This document shows, piece by piece, positions 1 to 14,260 of a stretch of 64,000 nt of DNA. Source of the DNA: Glossina fuscipes (taxonomy: Eukaryota > Arthropoda > Insecta > Diptera > Glossinidae); NCBI RefSeq assembly GCF_014805625.2, contig NW_023998415.1, positions 15,267,186-15,331,185 of the forward strand, given 5' to 3'. The notes under the pieces were generated by a model, which had not been told where the DNA came from, did no database searches, and saw nothing but the letters and a program-made list of their open reading frames with translations. Within the stretch, counting starts at the first letter, position 1. Every line of letters begins with the position of its first letter. A program made the translations under genes and the position numbers.

Positions 1-1282
1 TATAATGAGAGTACTGTTGTGTTGGGAGTTTAAATGCGAGAAAATCGAACTTTATAGAGAAGTGAAAAGAAAAAAAAAAGAGAAGCGAAATGAACAGCGC
101 TTTGTATTATTATTGAATCCTGGCTTGCAATGCCAAAAATTTATGTCATTATTCTGTTGTACAATACAGATGCGAGACATAAATACAAATTTCGCAAATC
201 ATTAATTAGCATTAGCTGTGAAAACACGAAACCCGACAAACCGCCTACAAATACACGTATTTAAATTTTACCCAAAAGTATTTTAATTCATTTCATTGGA
301 TGATGGCGGTAATAATAATGAAAGCGATGATGATTTCAAAATACAAAATATCATAAAATCTCACCTAACAAATAGCTGATATGACCGCCCGCTGACGTTC
401 GGATTGATAATCCACTTTAATTGTCGGGCCAAACTGATGTACTTTCTGCAAAATTCAAGTGTAGTGTACTTGTGGTATTGTGCGTGCGTACAATGAGATT
501 CCCTAATATTGTATGGAATTCGTATAATTTTGTGAAAGAAAAATCAAAAAAAAAAAGCTTGAAAACAGGCCTTCGCGTGAACATTAAGCCACCATTATTA
601 AACCCTTCTGTGACATACATACTCTCTTACCAGCGCATACAATTTTTTGCATATGCTTATGGATGACCGTGTGCATGCACCCAACCAATTCCACTGGTAT
701 GGGTGCAACACACGCTTTCACAATTGATGTGTTTTCATAATCATAAATAAGGATCAAATTTATAAATATAAACCAAAAAAAAACAAAAAAGGACAGAAAG
801 AGAAAACAAAAAAAAAAACAAACGCTCTGCTGTTTCATGTAATTGCATTCCGTAAAGTAAACTAACAGATGAAATATATATTTAGATGAAGTTTTTATTC
901 ATTGCGTCGTGACTTTTCGCTCTCCTATCGCCCATTTTAAGCTGTTATTTTGTCATCATACGCTCCGAAAACCCCCTATAAAGTATTTCTTCGGTTCTTC
1001 CGTGCGTAAAGATGTTGTATTGTAACTCTTTGTTTCAGAAGAAAAAAGCAAAAACAAAAAATGTTAACATAATTTTCTCCCTTTACGTTCCAGTTAATTT
1101 ATAAGAAAATCACATAAAAAAAAAAAAAAGAAATAATCGAATGAAAAAAACATAAACTTTATGAGTCCATTCACACCAATAAATACCGGAAAAGTAACAA
1201 CAAACGTGTAGTGTAGTGGTGGTGAGTGAAAACATTATTTACACAAAGGCAAATTTACATTTATTTGATTCACACACACCCG

Positions 1283-1560
1283 TATATATATATATATATA
1301 TATATAACATATTTATTTTTACATATATGTACAATATATTCATTTGGCATATACTTCCGTTTACTGAGCCAGTCACATAATGCACATTGAAGAAACACAT
1401 GCACGCACAACTATTTTACATACAATATAAACACTAATAACGATGTTACACATACCACACCACCGAGAGCATAGATGCATTCATGCATACACACTTACGT
1501 ATATATAATGTATAGATATATATATATATATAGCTATATATATATACGCGCGCGCGCGCG
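1283..1560. repeat. (TA)n tracts with a (CG)7 run
   Basis: A pure TA tract covers 1283-1306. A second TA-rich block starts near 1515 and runs directly into an alternating CG run at 1547-1560. Alternating purine-pyrimidine DNA of this kind can adopt left-handed or cruciform structure; that is an inference from composition only. Confidence 0.8.
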
Positions 1561-2322
1561 TATCTATGATACCCCACGTCTGGCTGCATTGTACTCACAC
1601 AAACCCTCACCCCACATTAAATTGCCATACAATAGTACAATATTTAAGTAACTTTATTATCTAGTATCGAAGTATAACAAAATAAGTGAGAAAGTTACAA
1701 ACAAATATTTGTGTTAGACCGATCAACCATTGCGACTTACTACGATTGTGTAAATTGTATTGCATCCAACAATGGTTAGGTTGTTAATTAGATGAAAGCA
1801 ATTCATAAGAATATTGTGCCGTGGCCGTCTGTCCGTTCATTCATAAAAGTCGCACTATGTTTATATCGTTTTTTTTTTTTTTTTTTTTTTAGTTTATTTA
1901 GTTAAATATAAACATGAGCGGAGCACTTATTTTGCTTTCTAAGAAACACTGGCTTGTTTTGCCTTTTAAAAACCGATCGACGTGTGAAAACATTGGAGCG
2001 AAATATGGCCCAACATTGACTATTTTACACGACTTGGCTTAATGCAATAATTTATATAGCGACTTTTCGAAACAGGGTGTTTTATGAGAAGTCGTTGAAA
2101 AAGTGGTGAAATCCGAGCGATCTTCAATAGTGTTCTTCCTTGTGCCAAAACCAGCACTAGTGTACCAAAGTACAAATCAATATATCTTACAAGTTATAGG
2201 TTCTATAGCCTAAACATAACAAGAACATAACAAGACGGGCAGATAGAGTTAGAATCAAATTCCGAATCGTTTGGGTCTATCTCAAGTCAATCAGGTTGTT
2301 GCATACGTCCGCACCAACTTAA

Positions 2323-2358
2323 TATACCCTTCTATACAAAATGTGGTATAGGGTGTAA
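2323..2358. repeat. Palindromic dispersed repeat (copy 1)
   Basis: An imperfect palindrome: TATACCCTTCTATAC and GTGGTATAGGGTGTA face each other across a short loop. Related ACCCTAC-type palindromes occur at 8667, 30561 and 58583, so this is probably a relic of a dispersed repeat. Family unknown. Confidence 0.45.
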
Positions 2359-4307
2359 TAAATTCTATTTGCGTGCACTAAGATGAGATTAGCTAGCGAG
2401 CTTCATAAATCAACTTGACGATCTCAATTAACTTCCCTAATTCTATCCGTCCATCTCTATGAACTCTCCTACAATCCTTAGAATCGCCAAAAATTGAGCA
2501 AAAAATCTTAATCTAAACTTAAATCGAATATATTTCGAATTAATTTTCAGTAATCAAGTTCGAAAATGGGCTGCGTTTACACGAAACCTACTCTACTTTT
2601 ATTAAAAAACTTTTATTACTACTTTTTGTTAAAAAAAATTCACTTAGATTGAAAAAATCAGAAAAAAATTAATTAATCTGAAATTTACTAAAAAAATATC
2701 GATCAACTTTTCATTAAGATGTCAACTTAACCGTTTCGAAAGAATCCATTCACTCAATATTGATCATAACCTTGAATAGTTTAAACGGCACCAAGGGAAA
2801 ATTCGCGATCGCAAAGAGGTAAAAAACTTAAAGCTTCAAATGGTTCGCGATTAGTTAATAAATATCAAACGTATTTTATAGACTTAATCTACATATGTAG
2901 TGGATGGGTGTGCAAGACTTGCTTATAACTAAATTATAGATGAATATATTCTGCTTAAAATTTCATTTAAAAAATCAGAATCATTTCTGAAATTATCTCG
3001 TTTCTTTTATATACGACATTAGTTGTAGTTGTAGTTGTATTTGTGAGGATTCTATATTTTTGCCTAATTCTGATTCTTAATTACTAACTATATTTATTAT
3101 ATCACGTTATTTACTCATATATCGAGAGAGCAAATAACAGATTTGTCATGATTGCAAAAATAAATAAAACAACTAACGGAACTATGTTCGTCAGGAATTG
3201 AATCTTGGACATCTATTAAGATCAATTAAAAACGTTTGTCACGATTTTCTGTCAAAATTTCTATCTCTGATCTTCATCAATATTGATATGTTTACAATTT
3301 TATTTATAGCTATTTATGTTGAGAACTATTTTAAGCGGCGTCCATATATCAAATTTGAACTTTTTAACTCAAATTAATTTGGGAATTTCAAGTGAATTTA
3401 AATACAGATATTGAACCAATGGAAGAATGCACGAATAGACAAATGAATGAATAAATACATAGACGGACGGACAAACAATCGAAACCGATTAAGTCGGCTC
3501 AGAATTTGCGGATAAATCAATTCTCGTTTCTTTAATGCATATGTCCAGAAGCTACGTGTATTCTATACACTCTCTCTCTCTCTCTCTCGTTATTCGTTGC
3601 TTATCTCTATCTATCTATCTGTTCTAGTCATTGATTAAATAATTTGTTAAAAAAGCAGTCTAGACTTGTAATTAAGCCTTTGAATGTCATAATATTAAAT
3701 TAAAATATTTCATTTATAAATGTTGCAATGAAATCGATCGAGTTTAGTTAGAAGACTTAACATAAGATGTCAACTTACGTGTGTTCAATAAATTATTTAA
3801 CGTCGAATAGAAACTCACCGATGATATCAGTAAAACTTAAAACTAAATAAAATATTTCTTTTCTCCGCAATATGACTTAGAAACGTTTATTCCTATGACC
3901 TTTACTAACTTTTTTTTTTTTTTTTTTCTCTCTATTAATTTCTATATATTACGTCAATAAATTGGAAAAAAATTTACCTGACATATTACTTATAAAAGTT
4001 TAAATTTTATACGAAACTTGTACTCATTCCATTTGCATTTTATCAAAGATTCGCTCTATTATTCGTTTATTGGTGAAACAAAAAAAAAATAAATAAAAAA
4101 CATTGTCTTGGTTGAAAATGTATATTATTGCGTCCACATTTGTTTTTACCTCGAAAACATGTCCATCAATTATGTAAGAACGGAATTGTCCAACCTTTCG
4201 ACGTCAGCGATGGGTGATTGTACCCACAAAAAGCAAAAAAAAAATAAAAATAAAACAAAAAAAAAAAAAATATTAAAAAAAAAAATTCTGGGTGAATTAT
4301 TTATGAA

Positions 4308-4340
<33 letters not shown>

Positions 4341-5142
4341 CGGTGAGTCTCATTAATATTGAGTTTACATAATAATTTTGAGACTAGAATTTGCCAGGGA
4401 GTACGCCTGCTTCTTAGTAGAAAAAATGAACATGGAAACGATTTTTCCCTGCCTTAGCTTCCTATTACATTCTTGTACCAACGGTTTAGGGCGTGCATAG
4501 CAATATCATCATGTTATAGTTTGTGGTATGCATTGGGCCAATGGAGTCGGAAAATTGATGTTTATAGATGCCATTACAAACAAGGAGGGGTTATTTTAAA
4601 GATACTTGGAAATATTCAAATTCGACCCAGATGACGACCTCAAACATAAGTCCCACTTAATACAAGAGGGGCTTCAAAATGTTTCACCTCCTTCCCCAAT
4701 CACCAGTTAGACCGCCGTGGGCGAAAACGCTCTTGAACCTCTTCCGCCCAAGATATGAAGAATAGAGTACAAGAAGAACGGAGTAAGATTTCCTGTTTCC
4801 TACACAAGAAACATTATACAAAATATGTCAAAACGTTTAAATGACGTTATTAAGCAAAACAGGATACCCCTCCAAATATTAATTTTTAATAATATGTTGT
4901 TTGTCATTTTCATACCTTCCCTTATATGAAAAGATCCCGATATTAATGACCCTATGTTGTTGAAGTTATTTAATTTTCTTGTCCACTCGAATAACGTTTG
5001 GTTTGTTTTTTCTTTTTTTATATATAATATGTATTTTAATATAAAGTAGTAAAAAAAATTTTTTATGTTTGGACAATGGACTAGGTTTAATAAAGCGTTT
5101 ACTTTTTGTCGAGCTAAAAAACCCAATATTAATGAGATTCAC
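4341..5142 (+). mobile_element. Decayed Tc1-type DNA transposon with terminal inverted repeats
   Basis: The ends are inverted copies: 4343-4366 and the complement of 5119-5142 match at 22 of 24 bases. Both ends abut (TA)n tracts, which fits the TA target preference of Tc1/mariner elements. Inside, broken + strand frames resemble a Tc1 transposase. Near 4515-4560 there is a short stretch like the family's VMVWG box, then a D/H/K-rich stretch near 4620-4670, and the C-terminal motif MSKRLNDVIKQN near 4825-4860. The N-terminal DNA-binding part is missing and there are several stops, so the copy is dead. At about 0.8 kb it is roughly half of a typical full element. Family assignment rests on remembered motif patterns. 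Confidence 0.75.
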
Positions 5143-8100
5143 TTCACATATATCTATATATATATATATATATATAATATTATATATATATATATATATA
5201 TGTTTTTTCTGTCTATCCATCCGTCAATGCTAGCATAGTAAAAAGAATGCTCATAAATGAAAAAAAAAACCAAAAGTCACCGTATCAGAGGAAGAAATAA
5301 GTAAGATGAGTTCTTAAACTCTTCAGTCCGGCCGCGTAATATGAGTAACAAGTATTGCTAAATCAATATGTTCCGCGAGTAAAAAGTTTATTAAGTTATA
5401 TGAAACAAAAAATTCAATAAGGCAAAGAGTTACACGTCACAGTTTGGGCGAAACTGTACTGTATCGCAACAATTGTATGTATATGTGCGTGAATTTCTAT
5501 TTTGTTTTGGTTTCTTTTTTTTTTTTTTTTTTTTTTTGATTTGTTTGTTTTTTTAATTTGTTTTCTATAGTGTTTTTTATTTTTTTTTCCTTTTTTTCTA
5601 TTATTTTACGGTTAAACATAAACTAGCTCGCAACAAGTGTGACGCTTTTCGTATTCATTATAGCTGTTGATAACGGGCAATAGGTTGTTCCTTTCCTTTA
5701 ATATGAAATAATTAACGTTTCTTTCTCACTCGTTCGTTATTTACGTTCTGTGAGACGATAAATAATGAAATTATTACTTGAATACAAAAATTCAGCAAAA
5801 AATTAAATAAATAGAAATAAAATTTTATTTTTTATTTATTTATTTTTTTTTTTTGCTTAAAGCCATAATTTGAAATTAGTGGAGACGACGTTAAGTATTA
5901 GAAGCGTTCATTTAAAAACGTTGCATGAAATTGCGCGTTTATAAGGAGTGCTAGAGGAAGGAAAATAGAATTTTTTTTTTATATATTTTTTCTTCTTTTT
6001 TGTCATAAAATTTTTTTATATCATTCGCCCGCCTATACATTGAAATGCGCATCGATTTAAAGCAAAAAAAAAAATAAATAAATAAAAAAGAATAAATAAA
6101 TAAATAAATAAATAATAAAATAATTAGAGCGGATTCAATATCTATCTTTTCTATCTCCTTTCCTCTGCTTCTCTTACAGTTTATTAAATCGTTAAAATTC
6201 ATTTTTAAAAGCAAAAATTGATAAAAGATTTTACGCTTTCGCAAAAAAAAAAAAAAAAAATAATAAAAATATTCGCCATTAGAGAGACCAGAATATGTAA
6301 TAATTTTCTCTTTCTCTGTTTACAATATGTGAAAATACGTAGATAAAACGGATCGGACCGTACAATTTATTCATATTTTTATACCCATGAACTAGAAAAC
6401 TATTCATCGATTTGCACAGGGTTAAACATTTTGTTGTACTTGCAAACGTAAATATAAATGAAACGTCTGATTGAGATTTGGTTCGGGTTTTTCTTCTCTC
6501 AATATATTGCTCTTGATCTTGCCATTTATTGGTGAAATTTTTTGTATATGGCTTCGGCCGAGCAAAGTCAGTCAGTATTTTTGCAACGAGTTTTTACTAT
6601 TTTAAGGCATTCGAACGATCTTTATTGTAAAATGGAAAATTTTACACGAAACATATGATGCCCTGGATGACAGTTCGGTTCGGTACATATATATTTTACT
6701 GAACCAGAGTTCCCGAATCCGCATCACAAAATGAATAATCATATTTAAAGAAAACTGAAATTTTATTTAAATTTCGTATTGTTTAGTTATCGCAAATAAA
6801 TTTTTAGAAGATTTTTAGAGTTACATGCCGTATATTCAAATCGATCAAAAAGCAGACGAGAATGGAATGGAAAAGCGTAAAAAAGATGTTCGATAAATGA
6901 GTTTGCACGTTACAGCAGATAGAATATGAATTCAATTGGTCTATTGAGACACATGAATACGTATCAACGACGTTCGCATAACAGTCATAGATGCCAGCTT
7001 GTTAAATTTAAAAATAAGCCAGATCAAGTACCGAAAATGTCCTTAGCACATAGATAAGGGAAACGAGAATAATTTTGTAAAGAATCGAAATTTTCAAATT
7101 ATTTTCATCACTAATTTGAAGCTTAGAAGAGATCTCGGTTTGACATTTATCAGAGCTGTTCGCATATATTGTCTATAAGAACAAGCTGGATTAGCTGGAC
7201 CATTAAGAAGGAAAAGCATTGATTGTCGAATTAATTCTAAAGACAGAAAGATAACCTTCTGTCGCTTCTCACACAATATTGCTTAAAATCCTTCTCATCC
7301 GATATTGCTTGCATGCACACATTACACATATATATATATATATATGTATATATCTATTGTTCTCTCTCTCGCTACGCGTAAATTTCACTTTGAGTGTGTT
7401 ACTTAAACTTGAAAGCAAAAAAGTTTTAAGCTTGTATCTTAGTTCAGGGTCATTCATTTTTTTTTTCTGATTTTCTTAAGGTTGATTTCTGTTCAATGTA
7501 TGAGGAAAGCAAGGATTTGAGTTACCGTAAAAGTTAAATAAACAAAATGTCATTTTAGTTAAACCTTGACATAAATTTTTAAGTACACACAAACAAATAC
7601 TCTCTACACACCTTATAACCTTAAAATTTATGATAAGAAATTCATTTAAAAACATTTTTTTTTTTTTCTTTTCTTTTTTTTGATTTATGTTTATCTCTAA
7701 TTTGAAAAATAATAACTACAAAATCTACAACAGTATATTCCCCATAACTAAGTAAACTTCTCTTGAGCATAGTTTTACTTAATTGACCTAAATATATATA
7801 TATATATATATATATATGCGTGAAATTTTGCGAATAATATTTAAAATAAAATATGTTAACGGGCAATTAGTTGATGAACGTCACTGCTCTGCAAGCGTTC
7901 ATTTTTAAACATTATGCAGAGACGAAAGCATTTAAACGAATTGTGTGCAGTTAAGCAAAGTATTTTGCAATTTTATATATTTCGAGGGAGTTTATAGAAG
8001 CAACGCTCTCTTAAAACTAAAAACATATTCTATGAATAATTTTTAAAATACGAATCAAGAAATGGAAATTAATTTTAATTAATTTTCTTTCCAAAAAAAA

Positions 8101-8666
8101 AAAACCTTCTTTTAGTTACCCGAAAAGCATTAAGCTCTTACAAATCTCCGCCGACACCCCCCACCCCTAAACCATTTCTATTTACCCATCTATTCGTCCA
8201 TTTGTTTACATGATATAAATCGCGACTACCACCTTAAAATAAAACATAAAAATATAACGCACACTGTTGGCAAATATAATCGAAAAATTAGTTAAAAAAA
8301 TTAAAAATCGTAAATCTACGCTTTAATGTTATGTTTATTTAATAATTGTTCATTAACTCTTTAGAGTGAATTTGTTATGTTTAAGTTAGTTACCGTTTGA
8401 CGGTATTATATGCAGTTGTATTAGATTAAGTGTGCATGTGTATGTTTTTCCGTGAACATTTATGCGTTTATAATGTTTCACATACTTTTAACGAAGGCAG
8501 ATATACTTTCTTTAGTTTAAATATGTGATCATTAAAAGATAATGAAAACACTAACAAATGGACACAGAAACGCGATTCAGTCTAAGTCGAATAAAGTTTC
8601 TTTTAATGTAACTTACAATTGCAATTATTATTATTATTGTTATTATTATTTTTAACTTTTTTAATT

Positions 8667-8695
8667 TACCCTACACCGCTTGTGGTGCCAAGTGT
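8667..8695. repeat. Palindromic dispersed repeat (copy 2)
   Basis: TACCCTACACCGCTTGTGGTG forms an imperfect palindrome (CACC against GGTG) and shares its TACCCTAC core with the copy at 58583. Probable end of a dispersed element; the family is not identified. Confidence 0.45.
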
Positions 8696-10470
8696 ATACT
8701 AGGTTTATGCCGGAACCAGAAAATAGACCCCATCTCCCTTACCGATCGAATCAGAATCCATTTTTACATTTGATTACAAGCTTCGTCTGTCTGTCCTATA
8801 TTTTCGTTCTCATTCTCCATTAAGGCACAGATATTCAGATATTTCGATGGAAAATTTTTAAGCAAAAGTGTTTTGACCCAAGGACGAACGCAACGCCTAT
8901 ATGAATAACGGCGAGAGGTACAGGGGGCGTAGCCTAGCCCATTAGGTTATTTTTACTTGCCTTTGTCTATTTTTCTCTTTCCATGCTTAAATCTGTTAAG
9001 ACTGTCATTATGTCACAATTTATTAAATTTATCGCCAACTTATTATTATTATTATTGGATTCGTAGTTATGTTTAACTCTGTAAGAGATTTCTAAAAATA
9101 AATATTACATAACACAGACAGCATCATTGTCTCGTAGCTAACTGTGCCTACAAATGTTATCACGGTTACAAAACTAACTTCAACAAAATTACAACAGCGA
9201 CACGTCACAAAACTCAGTGGTAGAAGTTCCTTGTAGGTGACATATGAACTTTATGAACAACAGTAAACGAACAGAGTAACAAAAAAATATTACTTGCAAA
9301 AAAAAAAAAAAAAAAAAAAAATTAGATGAAATGACAATATGGCGAAAAAATGTCAATTGTATTATGTATGCTTTTCTTCATCTCTTACTTCATCGCCTTT
9401 CGCTTCCTCGCCTCGTAATAATAATGTAGAAATCGTGTAGAAAGTAACTATGAATGAAATGCGTCTTAATTTTTTTTTTTTTTTTTATATATTACGTTAT
9501 AATTTCGAAATTTAACTATAACACGTTATATGGGTGTCAGTGACCTCTTTATATGGTGTGTGTATAGCGAAATTTTGAATATATGCATTTACGACTTGGT
9601 GTTCATATTTACACATTAACAAAACATTCGTAAAATCATTGATATTTACACATGAAAGGGCGAGTCAACTGCAAGAAATCATTATAATAATTTACAAAGT
9701 CACGATACACTTTTAATCAAATCAAACTAATATTTGTGCAAATTTTTTTCGACGCCTTTAAAACTATGAAGGTCTAAAATGAAATGATTTTTTTCACATT
9801 TTCTTAGATTCACTGCAAAATAAATAAAGTTGCAGTAAACAATCAGCAATAGAAAGATAACAAAATAGCAAGAATGCTGTGCTCATTTTTTTTGAGCTCA
9901 AAAAAAAAAAAAAAAAAAAAACCAAAGCCCTACTGATTTCTATACTTCTTGCTTACTTACCTAATTGTTAATTTCGTAAACATTTTAATTACCATAAAAC
10001 GTTGCAATCGATAAAAGTTGTCGATATTTGAACAAAAGCTTAAAAGACGGCCAAACAACTGCAAGAAAAAGCTAACTGGCAACTTGTCTAAGTTTTCAGG
10101 GCATTGATTTAGATATACACACAAGAGATAAGATTTGAAAAACGCATAGTTAAAAAGGAGCTCATAGTTCAAATAGTACAGTTAAGCGAGTCATTCCTCT
10201 AAACGAACTGTGCAATGAAACGAATAATGTGCTTAAACGACTTATGCTGTTTTATACTGCTTTTCGAAGCAATGCAATAAAGTTTTATTTAATTTTCGAG
10301 AGCATTTATACTCTACACTACTTTTTGTACAAGAGTATATTATGTTTGTGCGCATGTATGCACCGTTCTAGAAGAAGTAGAAATAATTACATCATTTATT
10401 ATAGCGCTCAATTTACAATCAAATACTGAATCGATCCAAGCTTGTCTTTCCGTCGGTCCGCTCTGTATTC

Positions 10471-10690
10471 TTGTGTTCAACCTACAGATCGCAATTTTTT
10501 AGATATTTTTTTTAATGAAACTTTAATTTAGTTTGACCCAAACACGAATACTGTTGCAGATGATTCCGATCGAACCACTTGTTCGACTATTTTCCACAAA
10601 AAGCGCCTATTTTGAATAGGCATTATATAAATAATTGCTTTTCAGTTAAATTGTATAAGGCATTTAATGGCGGGCCGTGACCCACGGTAG
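10471..10690. repeat. Dispersed repeat, homologous to 58702-58857
   Basis: Three blocks here align in the same order with 58702-58857. They are TTGTGTTCAACCTACAGATCGC (against TTGTGTCTCACCTATAGGTCGC), a GATCGAACCACTTGTTCGAC block, and the ending GGCATTTAATGGCGGGCC before a shared CCCAC. Similarity by eye is about 70-75 percent in the blocks. This is non-coding DNA and probably a fragment of a transposable element. Confidence 0.55.
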
Positions 10691-11638
10691 CGTTTTTTAC
10701 TTATTTCACATTAATTACTTACACAAAATTGAATAGTATTTAGCAGTATTCTATATTGTATTGCATTGTAGTGGTATATTAGGTATATAGGTATATAGGA
10801 TGTCCATCTAATCTAAAAAGTCTATTGTACTTGCTTAAGCTTCTAATCCTCATATTTAAGGATTTTTGCGAACTTACTTTAGCTCAAAGCAACATGCTAT
10901 GTCTGATATCATGAAATGCTCCACAAGCACCTGGTATCTGATCCTGCAGGCAGTTAACAATAAGAACAAACTCGTCTTTCTCCCACACACTCACTGTCAA
11001 TGTTGAAAGCCTTGACCTCTATGACTGACATCATAGTTCAGATTTTATATCAATTAGCGCACAAACCTCCATTCATACCCCCTATAACACAAATCACTTT
11101 ACATCGACTTTCGCGAATCACGCACGAATATAAATACTTTGTGCATATCTTTAAAGGATATTGGCGACAAGTGCTTAGGCATATCAGCACACAATCGTGC
11201 AATCGATTACTTTTAATATTCAATTTTCTCTTTCACGAAAAATAGCCTATTAATCGCAGTCAATTGGTGTTATAAACATCCGAATGATATAAGTATATAC
11301 ATATAAGCATTTATTTCGATCAATCATTGTAATCAAAATCATGCATTTTCGATACGTGTTAGGTAAATGTCCAGACTAATGAGTAGACATTTATCCATTC
11401 GTGTAATAAAATCCCAATAAGAAATTTTCCTCGCCTTGATTGCGGTATCGTGTTGATGTAACCGCCCATCAATTGTTACAAATTCTAATACGTTCACACG
11501 CCCACGTACATTACTGCGGATACGTAAACAGCATGCTTGAGTGTAGCGAACAACTAAATTTAATTCCATGAAATTGTCATCAAATTTTGCCTACATCTTC
11601 TATACAACTTTTAGAAATACTCTATAGATCCACTATAA

Positions 11639-11676
<38 letters not shown>

Positions 11677-13946
11677 GTGTACATATGTATGCATATATAA
11701 TGTATATATACATAATATCTGAATCGTACCGAAAACCGTGTATTCAAAAATTTCACTTAATCAGTAATCAGTATTTGAGTTGCTAGAGCCCTAGATTCCA
11801 ATAATACCGACTTTTACCTTTTCAGTAGTTTAGGCCAGTTATACTCGATTCCGTTTTCCGAAAAGTCTATGCTTTAGATGAAATTTTTATCGTCGAAGAA
11901 ATTTTTCACTAAACATGTTTCATTACGCAGCGGAGGACCATAAAATACTTGAAGACTCTATTCGCTGTATTCAGCGATCGAATGTCAACCCTGAACTCAA
12001 TGAAAAAATTGACATTAGAACGACGCCATCATATCTTCCGAATCGACCTGCGATCTTTCGACTAATATTTGATGAGTCTAAAGTTAAGTAACATTTCAGT
12101 TGTATGGGAATATTTAAATAGAAATTCCCTTTGACGAATAGCGTTTGAAAAGTGTTTGATTTTTTATAAATCCGGGTACTTTTTTAACCGAACATATATA
12201 TAATAGATTAATACGACGTTGATTAACGTTCATGGTATTGAAACAAACCAAAAAAAGGTGCACTTGTGTTCACGTATAGATATCCTGTGAAAGGAACATT
12301 TTCGTTATGCCCATCTTAAAAGCGAACATAACTTGGATATAGATTTGAATTCATTTTCTTAACTAAACGTAACTCATTCTCACTTTAGCGAACATATCTG
12401 TAAAAAATGATATACCGATAGAATGCTCGAAATCATTTCCATAGAAACTTATATAGACTTCATAACTTAATGATTAGTTATGTTTAAAGGGAAATGTGTT
12501 TGGACGGATGGTGATCTATCCAATCAAGGTACACGTTTTCCCCAAATTTAAATATAACCGTTCAGTTTGTGCGACTTTGACGATTGATTCCTGGTTATGT
12601 CGGGTGAAAATATCAGTTTTATTCGTAAACTCATTTCATTTTAATCAATCATTTTAAATACATTAACATTTCGGGTTTATTCTCGAGCCCTTAAAAGATG
12701 CAATGTCTACCTATAAGTGTTGCTGTAATTTTTGGATCTCTAAAGCGTACTACTTACTGGATATTCGAAATGGAAGTTGATATTATACTTAATGTATATA
12801 TAGCACAGGTTTATGATGATGAGACAGTTATTGGCAAGATGTTCGTAATTATGGGTTACAATAATTTATTCAAAATATTTAAAATTTCTACCAAAAGATT
12901 TTGGGCAAAACGTTAGGCATATGATAGGCAGATAGTTCAAAGTATTAGCGTATTTGTCCAATCGATAGCTTAAATTGGTATTAAGTAACATCACCACGAG
13001 GCCCTGCAAAAAATCCGTATAGGCCCGTTCTATACAATTTTCTGTGTCTATATGGCAACAAAAAATGAAAAATAAAAAATGCATTTAAAGCGTAACGAAA
13101 ACTCGTTGCTTTTAAAACAGATCCGCACTTGAACAGAATACTCGAATTTAACCAAAAATAACCTCACTTTTTTCACCTTTTCTTTTTTTTTTTTTTTTTT
13201 TTTTTTTTCTTCCTTGCCTTTCTACATTTGTATGTAAATGCTGGCATCAACAAACTCGTTTGCACAAATATCCGACCAAAAGGCAGAATGAATATTTTTA
13301 GTGCACCTTGCGTTATTTGGTTTTACTGCAATGATATGCAGGATGCCCCTGACCGGCTAAAAATTTAAGAAAAAAATTCCCAAAAAAAAAAAAAGAAATA
13401 AATAAATAAATAAAACTCTCAGCTGTTCGTGTAAGCCTAAATATTTTTCGTTATATTGTGTCGCTACAAGATGCGCTTTGAATGAATACAACAAGCACAC
13501 CTATGCATTCATATACTACTCCATCATGGCTAGGTAACTTTAAACAAGAGCACAACCTTCAACATCAACTTGATTATAATGCTTGTTAAAGACTGAGCAC
13601 AGCAAATTAAGATGAATTTTCAAAATAACGCGACATACACCTTTAAAAAAAACGCAGATGATATTTAAACAAAAAAAAACAAAAAAAAATTCAGCTGCTA
13701 CTTATCAAATGCATATGACAACACATACACATACTCGTAAGTTAAGAATGCATCCTTTAAACAGTTTACAAAAAATTACTCACATGTGTTGAAAATGTTA
13801 AATGTAGCGCGTGTTAAAAACAACAGGTGTATTCGAGTTAATCAACACATACTTTTACAAACTTAACTAGCACTTTTCTTCTTTTTGTTTTCTCAAAAAT
13901 GATTTTATTTTTTTATTTATTTCCTTTTTTTTTTTTTTTTTTAATG

Positions 13947-13985
<39 letters not shown>

Positions 13986-14260
13986 GTATATATTTAATAT
14001 ACATCCCTGAAAAAAGTTTGAAATGATTTATTGTTTTGAAAATAGAATTTTCGCCTTTTCTTACTACACTGCCTTTTTTAAATATATTAAAAAGAAAAAA
14101 AAGAAAAAAAAACAAATTCCAAAAAAATTTTCCTTTAATAAAAAACAAATTTTGAAATTTTCTTTCCTTTGCAACTATAGAAAAGAAAAACCTATCAAAC
14201 TGTCTTCTAAATTTTATACAAATCCCGATTTTTATTCACCGTGTCCTTGTTATCGTTTAT

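Noticed and set aside
4800..5220. Minus-strand frames of 84-108 codons
   Set aside because: They lie opposite the decayed Tc1 transposase and TA tracts; they are shadows.
11000..13084. Several 70-80 codon frames on both strands (for example 11339-11569 minus and 12698-12916 plus)
   Set aside because: No domain, no splice-linked partners, and such lengths are expected by chance over 14 kb.
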